Shown here in pieces: positions 59,298 through 64,000 of a stretch of 64,000 nucleotides of DNA. The notes beneath the pieces are model-generated. The model was not told the origin of the DNA. It saw only the letters and a program-made list of their open reading frames with translations, and did no database searches. How positions within the stretch are numbered: the stretch's first letter is position 1; the number at the start of each line of letters is the position of its first letter. Source of the DNA: Bdellovibrio sp. CG22_combo_CG10-13_8_21_14_all_39_27 (lineage in GTDB: Bacteria > Bdellovibrionota > Bacteriovoracia > Bacteriovoracales > Bacteriovoracaceae); assembly GCA_002786715.1 (NCBI GenBank), contig PCTW01000082.1, positions 30,639-94,638 on the forward strand, written 5' to 3'. Both the position numbers and the translations under genes were made by a program.

Positions 59298-60250
59298 TAA
59301 TAAAAAGTTCGATCATTGACTTCCCACTGCTCTCTCACAGGAGATGGATTGCGTAGGTCGGGATGAAAAACTTTAAGAGATCCACCACGTACCGGCTCTA
59401 CAACCCATACAGAATGGCCGACGCCAACACCACCGTTCCAATCGCCATAAGCGCTGATCAAATCAAGTTCAGTCGGGGTTGGAAGACGAGCATCTTGAGA
59501 CTCACAGGCCATACGGGCCATTTCTAGGCTTTGCACGGTATCTACTGAACCATTGAGTCCACCAATCAAAGTCAATTGGCGCTGACCCAAACGAAGAGTT
59601 GTTGGAAAACGAGTTCTTTGAAATCGTTCAAACATCTTAGAGGCAATTTGGCTCATGACAACCGAAGGTTTACCAGTCCCCAAAAAAGTTTCAGTTTCAC
59701 CACGACGGCCAACCAAAGTTACTGTCACTTGAATGTTCCCTTTGCAATCTGGAGCAAAGGCATAACTACCGTAAGCCACAAAATCTAAATACTCAAAAGT
59801 ATTCTCTGGAAGATGACCAATGCGCTGACCATTTCGAGCAGCAGCTACAATATCTTGGATTCGATTAATATGTGAAAATGTCATTTTTTTAGTTCGTGGA
59901 TTGAGATCGCGATAATATTGATCAACATAACCTTTCAGCGTATTTTCAAGGGTCACATCGAGATATTGATAACGTGTCGCAAGCGCAACGTTTTTGGCAT
60001 AAAGGGCATCAAAAGTAATGAGAAGATCGAGGGCTTCACTTCCATAGGCTCCAGATTGCATGAGATCTTGAGCGAGTCCACTCATCTCACGCATATATTC
60101 AGAACGCGTTTGAGAATAAGCTTGTTGATAGGCACACAAATCAGCGCCCCGAATAAAAGGTATCGTTGGCCAAATATGAACCACGCCATCAGACTGAGCA
60201 TGTCCCAGTGATGTGAATAGAAATAGGATCGCTCCAATTATACTTTTCAT
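59282..60250 (-). CDS. Secreted protein with DUF1566/Lcl-like tail
   Basis: 322 residues; signal peptide MKSIIGAILFLFTSLGHA. GAGGGG lies before the ATG. N-terminal 190 residues are helical. The C-terminal 90 contain MACESQDARLPTPTELDLIS, then YGDWNGGVGVGHSVWVV, like the A-R-L-P-T-x-x-E-L segment of DUF1566/Lcl and sulfatase-modifying-factor-like domains, which bind sugars or mediate adhesion. This assignment is tentative. Ends by overlapping the nitroreductase gene. Confidence 0.65.
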   Translation of the reverse strand: MKSIIGAILFLFTSLGHAQSDGVVHIWPTIPFIRGADLCAYQQAYSQTRSEYMREMSGLAQDLMQSGAYGSEALDLLITFDALYAKNVALATRYQYLDVTLENTLKGYVDQYYRDLNPRTKKMTFSHINRIQDIVAAARNGQRIGHLPENTFEYLDFVAYGSYAFAPDCKGNIQVTVTLVGRRGETETFLGTGKPSVVMSQIASKMFERFQRTRFPTTLRLGQRQLTLIGGLNGSVDTVQSLEMARMACESQDARLPTPTELDLISAYGDWNGGVGVGHSVWVVEPVRGGSLKVFHPDLRNPSPVREQWEVNDRTFYYYCVK

Positions 60251-60322
60251 GAAAAACCCCTCAATAATGAGTCTTCATATAGCATTTTTGGTGGATGAGG
60301 TCTAAAGGGTTGAAAATCTTAC

Positions 60323-61324
60323 TTAGTGGTCGCGATCGATGATGAGTTTCATAATGAAATAAAGAGGTGCTAAGTGGGCCATTTTTGATTCGAGAGATTC
60401 TTCAGGCCATAAAAAATAGGCCAATTGATCGAGAATCAAGTGAGCTGACTCCATTTTGGCATTGGCCTGAGCGCGTACAGATTGAACGGCTTTTGAGAGA
60501 TCAGCATTTTCAAGTACCGATGCTAGATTTTGTCCTTCTTGATAAGCCTTCCATTTCTCAGGATGATCTTTCAAGAATTCTAAGGCAACAGCATTCACTT
60601 GATTATTTTCGACATCGAGATTTTGATCTTTTTGAGAAGCCTGCGAACCATCAAGGGCATCATCCATTAATTGAAAAGCGATCCCTAAGTGATCACCAAA
60701 AGATCTTAACAACTCAACAGTTTTAATATTTGTATGTTTAAAAAGTGCTGGCGCTAAACAACACCAACTCATAACCGATGCCGTTTTACAGCGAAAGATT
60801 TGTTCAAGAATTTCCGAAGAATAAGAACGCTTTTCAATCGCGTCCATTTGCAACCATTCTCCAAGAGAAAGGGCCGAGATGACGTCACTCATTTCTTTAA
60901 CCAGATTAAGATTTCCTGTACGAGTGAGATTAACGATAACGTCGGCCAATAAATAATCGCCTGCCAATACGGCCCGTTTATTTGAAGCTTGAACATTGAT
61001 GGAGTCTTGTCCTCGTCTTTGAGTCGCATTATCGACAACATCATCATGGGCCAGTGAAGCGGCATGAACCTGCTCGATGGCGCGTGCTAGAGGAACAATA
61101 TCATTGAGTTTGAGGCCAAGAACATGACCCACTACTAAAGTAAGCATTGGCCGTAAACGCTTTCCGCCATCGAGAACTGTGCGATTGAGAAGTTCTGTAA
61201 GTGCTGGGCGGGCCGAATCGATATCCACTCGGAAATCTATTTCCCCTAAGGTTTCAAGGACCTGAGGTGGTAGTGCGTCCCAGATGGGCACTGAATGTCC
61301 AATTTGTGCAGAATTCAACAACAT
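60323..61324 (-). CDS. ispB: Polyprenyl diphosphate synthase (menaquinone side chain)
   Basis: 333 residues. trans-Prenyltransferase motifs: GGKRLRP (residues 53-59), first Asp-rich motif DDVVD (94-98) and the second DDALD (about residue 220). Makes the long isoprenoid chain for the quinone. The divergent neighbours are UbiE/MenG and men genes, so heptaprenyl or octaprenyl for menaquinone is likely. It could equally be annotated hepT. No strong SD at the ATG. Confidence 0.88.
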   Translation of the reverse strand: MLLNSAQIGHSVPIWDALPPQVLETLGEIDFRVDIDSARPALTELLNRTVLDGGKRLRPMLTLVVGHVLGLKLNDIVPLARAIEQVHAASLAHDDVVDNATQRRGQDSINVQASNKRAVLAGDYLLADVIVNLTRTGNLNLVKEMSDVISALSLGEWLQMDAIEKRSYSSEILEQIFRCKTASVMSWCCLAPALFKHTNIKTVELLRSFGDHLGIAFQLMDDALDGSQASQKDQNLDVENNQVNAVALEFLKDHPEKWKAYQEGQNLASVLENADLSKAVQSVRAQANAKMESAHLILDQLAYFLWPEESLESKMAHLAPLYFIMKLIIDRDH

Positions 61325-61474
61325 ATAGAGTTGTTATCTAGCACTGAATTGCTGCAATCGCCAATGGAAAAGGTCTTTGACACGGAGCCGTTGTAACTTT
61401 GTCAAACTTGCCGGAACTTGAGGCGAATGCTAAGGTGCGTTCCAAGACAAGCCTTCAATACTATTGGAAAAACA

Positions 61475-62188
61475 ATGGAACAATTCGGAAACTCTCGCAA
61501 GCTTGAGTCATTCAAAATTTTTGATCAAATTGCTCCAACCTACGACAAGCTCAATAGAATATTGTCGGTTGGAATCGATATTTATTGGCGTCGCGTTTTA
61601 CGCTCCCATCTTCCACAAAAACATGAACTCAATGTTCTCGATCTTGCCACAGGAACAGGAGACGTCGCGCTAACTTTGGTTCGTGATCAAAAAGTCGCCC
61701 ATATCACTGGTATGGATTTATCTGAAGGCATGATGAAAGTGGGCCGTGAAAAGGTGTTGAAACTTGGACTTCAGGATAAAATTGAATTTAAAAATGGTGA
61801 CGGAGTGACAATCCCCGCTCCTGATCAAAGTTATGATGTTGTTACCGTTTCTTTTGGAATTCGCAATTTCCCAGATTACCAAGAATCATTGAATAATATG
61901 AAAAGAGTTCTCAAACCCGGTGGTCGCGCACTTATTCTTGAACTTTCAATGCCCCACTTTTTTATAGTGAAGTGGGTATATCAATTCTATTTTCGTTACG
62001 TTTTACCCTTTATTGGCAATCGCATGAGTCAGCATGGTGATGCCTATACTTATCTCAATAAAACAGTTGAAAATTTCCCTTGTGGAGAAAAATTTGCAAA
62101 AGCGATGAGACAAGCCGGTCTCAAAAATGTACGTTTCACTGAACTCACATTTGGAATAGCGACCCTCTATCAAGGAGATTGCGAGTGA
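61475..62188 (+). CDS. ubiE: Demethylmenaquinone methyltransferase (UbiE/MenG)
   Basis: 237 residues from ATG 61475. GGAA lies 6 nt upstream; the earlier in-frame TTG 61418 and ATG 61427 would add a non-conserved N terminus. Last step of menaquinone synthesis. Motifs: FDQIAPTYDKLNRILSVG, SAM site LDLATGTGDVALTL, then PDQSYDVVTVSFGIRNFPD. Its TGA is overlapped by the GTG of the next gene. Confidence 0.95.
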   Translation: MEQFGNSRKLESFKIFDQIAPTYDKLNRILSVGIDIYWRRVLRSHLPQKHELNVLDLATGTGDVALTLVRDQKVAHITGMDLSEGMMKVGREKVLKLGLQDKIEFKNGDGVTIPAPDQSYDVVTVSFGIRNFPDYQESLNNMKRVLKPGGRALILELSMPHFFIVKWVYQFYFRYVLPFIGNRMSQHGDAYTYLNKTVENFPCGEKFAKAMRQAGLKNVRFTELTFGIATLYQGDCE

Positions 62189-63513
62189 GTTTATCATTTA
62201 GCGAAATCAAAGAAACAATTATGGAAGAAGTTCGTCTCTCTCTCACGGAGCGAATTCATCCGAGCAATGAAGAAACCATTACTCTCGAGTGGACTGTCTC
62301 TCCTTTTGATACTTTAAACATTATCAATGAACTTTCAACATCACCTTTTTTCTATTTTAAAGACAAAGAAGGCGAAAATGAATACTTAGGCCTCGGCAAA
62401 TATCGGAGTTTCACTTCGATGCTTGAGCTCGATGAAATCGAAAAATTATCACTTAAGAATCCGCGCTGGTTTTTCTCATTTACACAGCATTTCGATCAAC
62501 AAAATAAAGACGATACAATCTGGACTGATTTTTCCCCCTTTAAAGTCACACTTCATACTGTAACCTTAGTTCGAAACAAAGATCGTTACTCTGTGATTGT
62601 GCTTATACCAAATAGTGATTCCGAAATTGATCGCAAGATGGCCGAAAATGAAATGGACAACCTCCTTAATATTGTCGGCCCTGGAAAAGGTACGCTTAAC
62701 AAAATATCTGAAACCCTTTTTCCAGAACAAGCAGAGTGGAATGCGATTATCAACAAGGCCAAGGATTCTATTGAAGAAGGCGAGTTCGAAAAAGTTGTTC
62801 TCGCGAGAAAAAAAATAACCAAGTACAACCGTGCTATCCATGCTCGAGATCTCATGCCTGTTATAGAAAATAAGGGAGTTGGTTGTTTTCATATCCTTTA
62901 TCGGCCAGACCCAAATGCGCTTTTTATGTCGCTGACACCTGAAAGACTTTTTTCTCTCAAAAATAAAACAATACAAATTGATGCTATCGCTGGAACACGT
63001 AAACGTGGAATGGATAGTGCCAGTGACAAGATGCTCGAAGAAGAAATGCTTAATAGCTCCAAAGAATTACATGAGCATAGATTAGTATCAGATCAAGTTG
63101 AAGATTTTTTAAAAGAATGGGGACGCTCTATAAAAATCGAGAAAGAAATGGTTCTCAAACTTCCCTTTCTTCAACATCTCCATACTCGCTTTAAGGCAGA
63201 AATCAAGAGTGGGATAACATTGACCTCCATCATCTCTCAGCTTCATCCTACAGCGGCGATTGGAGGCTTTCCAAAGTCAGAAGCTCTCGATTTTATCCAA
63301 GAGCATGAGCCTTTTGTCAGAGGGCTTTATGCTTCTCCGATTGGTTATATTCAAGGCGTAAATGTTGATATAGCAGTGGCCATTCGTTCAACGCTTTGGA
63401 AAGGAGTGGAGTCTCATTCATTTGGAGGCGCTGGAATCGTCGCCGATTCAATTGATGTCAAAGAGTGGGAAGAAACTGGGAAGAAACTTGATTCTTTTGA
63501 GGTCAGCCATTGA
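62185..63513 (+). CDS. menF: Isochorismate synthase
   Basis: 442 residues from GTG 62185 (AAGGAG 7 nt upstream, GTGA overlap with ubiE); an in-frame TTG at 62179 is less likely. Converts chorismate to isochorismate for menaquinone. Chorismate-binding motifs: EFEKVVLARKK, CFHILYRPDPNALF, PERLFSLK, IDAIAGTRKRG, LHPTAAIGGFPKSEA, GLYASPIGY. The TGA stop overlaps the TTG of menD. Could serve siderophore synthesis, but the menD neighbour favours menaquinone. Confidence 0.93.
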   Translation: MSLSFSEIKETIMEEVRLSLTERIHPSNEETITLEWTVSPFDTLNIINELSTSPFFYFKDKEGENEYLGLGKYRSFTSMLELDEIEKLSLKNPRWFFSFTQHFDQQNKDDTIWTDFSPFKVTLHTVTLVRNKDRYSVIVLIPNSDSEIDRKMAENEMDNLLNIVGPGKGTLNKISETLFPEQAEWNAIINKAKDSIEEGEFEKVVLARKKITKYNRAIHARDLMPVIENKGVGCFHILYRPDPNALFMSLTPERLFSLKNKTIQIDAIAGTRKRGMDSASDKMLEEEMLNSSKELHEHRLVSDQVEDFLKEWGRSIKIEKEMVLKLPFLQHLHTRFKAEIKSGITLTSIISQLHPTAAIGGFPKSEALDFIQEHEPFVRGLYASPIGYIQGVNVDIAVAIRSTLWKGVESHSFGGAGIVADSIDVKEWEETGKKLDSFEVSH

Positions 63514-64000
63514 GAGATCATTTTAAAATAAATCTTAATCGCCTTTGGTGTGCTCATATTATTGATGAGCTGATCAAAAATGATATTGTCGATTTCTTCT
63601 TATGTCCTGGAATGAGAAATGCCCCTCTCATTTCGGCAGTTTTAGAGAATGAAAAAATAAATGTCCATCGTGGAATGGATGAAAGGGCCCAAGCTTATCA
63701 AGCTCTAGGAACGAGTAAGATTACAGGCCGTGCGAGTGTTCTCATTTGCACTTCGGGAACTGCTGTTGCCAATTTTTATCCAGCAATCATAGAAGCTTCG
63801 TTAACCGGAACACCTTTGCTTGTCATCAGTGCCGATCGCCCTATTGAATTGGTTAAATCAGGAGCGAATCAGGCAATTGAGCAAAGAGGAATTCTAACTC
63901 CCTATGTTGCCAATGAACTTCATTTACCACCTCCAGAAGAAAAACTAGCACCAAGAGCATTACGTAAAATGATCGCCCATCTCATTGGTGAAGGGCATAT
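63510..64000 (+). CDS. menD: SEPHCHC synthase MenD, 5' part
   Basis: Starts at TTG 63510, overlapping the menF stop (TTGA) with GAGG about 8 nt upstream. Open to the window edge. ThDP-enzyme N-terminal domain of MenD: LCPGMRNAPL, HRGMDERAQAYQALG, CTSGTAVANFYPAIIEASLT and ADRPIELVKSGANQAIEQ are direct matches to MenD family positions. Joins isochorismate with 2-oxoglutarate. Confidence 0.95.
   Translation, partial: MRDHFKINLNRLWCAHIIDELIKNDIVDFFLCPGMRNAPLISAVLENEKINVHRGMDERAQAYQALGTSKITGRASVLICTSGTAVANFYPAIIEASLTGTPLLVISADRPIELVKSGANQAIEQRGILTPYVANELHLPPPEEKLAPRALRKMIAHLIGEGH

Noticed and set aside
1..64000. tRNA, rRNA, CRISPR, insertion sequence or prophage
   Set aside because: No T-arm GTTCGAATC-type signature, no regularly spaced repeats and no transposase or integrase-like protein was seen.

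Overview
The window is about 40% GC by eye and is packed with signal-peptide proteins, lipoproteins and membrane sensor kinases. It also carries a flagellin, a class I lysyl-tRNA synthetase and a menaquinone pathway. This fits a Bdellovibrionota bacterium of the Bacteriovoracales type (Bacteriovorax, Peredibacter or Halobacteriovorax relatives), possibly predatory. That placement is an inference from gene content and style; no 16S rRNA or tRNA gene is present. No gene-free stretch exceeds 300 bases; the longest is 13512-13788. I saw no CRISPR array, insertion sequence or prophage.

Layout. (1) 1-10226, minus strand: three consecutive exported proteins share an N-terminal beta-helix-like module. 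The first-transcribed is a 2638-residue giant with about 18 cysteine-bearing ASH-type repeats and an inserted LamG-like domain, the second ends in a seven-blade RCC1-type propeller, and the third runs off the window edge. (2) 10455-13511: a sensor kinase and a receiver-kinase hybrid. (3) 13789-20339: two lipoproteins, a methyltransferase, a phosphodiesterase and a secreted protein. (4) 20557-26388: a coiled-coil membrane protein, a lemA-TPM-TPM operon, and an opposing operon of three unknown secreted proteins. (5) 26543-28791: a nucleotidyltransferase/Mpo1-like fusion facing thyA-folA. (6) 28913-36063: NamZ and NodB cell-wall enzymes, small exported proteins, and two proteins with cysteine-peptidase-like motifs. 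(7) 37237-41734: a complete branched-chain amino acid ABC importer. (8) 41737-47034: small proteins, lipoproteins, an OmpA-family porin and an ICMT-like methyltransferase. (9) 47024-51876: flagellin, a receiver protein, class I LysRS, and two complementary halves of a histidine kinase. (10) 52088-60250: secreted proteins, an orphan bufferin-like (DUF2282) peptide, Xaa-Pro aminopeptidase, a lone secretin N-domain protein, a LysR regulator divergent from a secreted protein plus nitroreductase, and another secreted protein. (11) 60323 to the end: a polyprenyl diphosphate synthase divergent from ubiE/menG-menF-menD, which together make menaquinone.

The genome style is very compact. Eight of the nine convergent gene pairs overlap inside their coding sequences, and many co-directional genes are coupled through overlapping stop and start codons, often with GTG or TTG starts. 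Only four intrinsic-terminator-like hairpins were found.

The most interesting signals are: the modular giant-protein locus; a palindrome shared upstream of the genes at 13789 and 20557; the nucleotidyltransferase-Mpo1 fusion; the cysteine-peptidase-like island at 32826-36063; the bufferin-like precursor without its modifying enzymes; and the split kinase.
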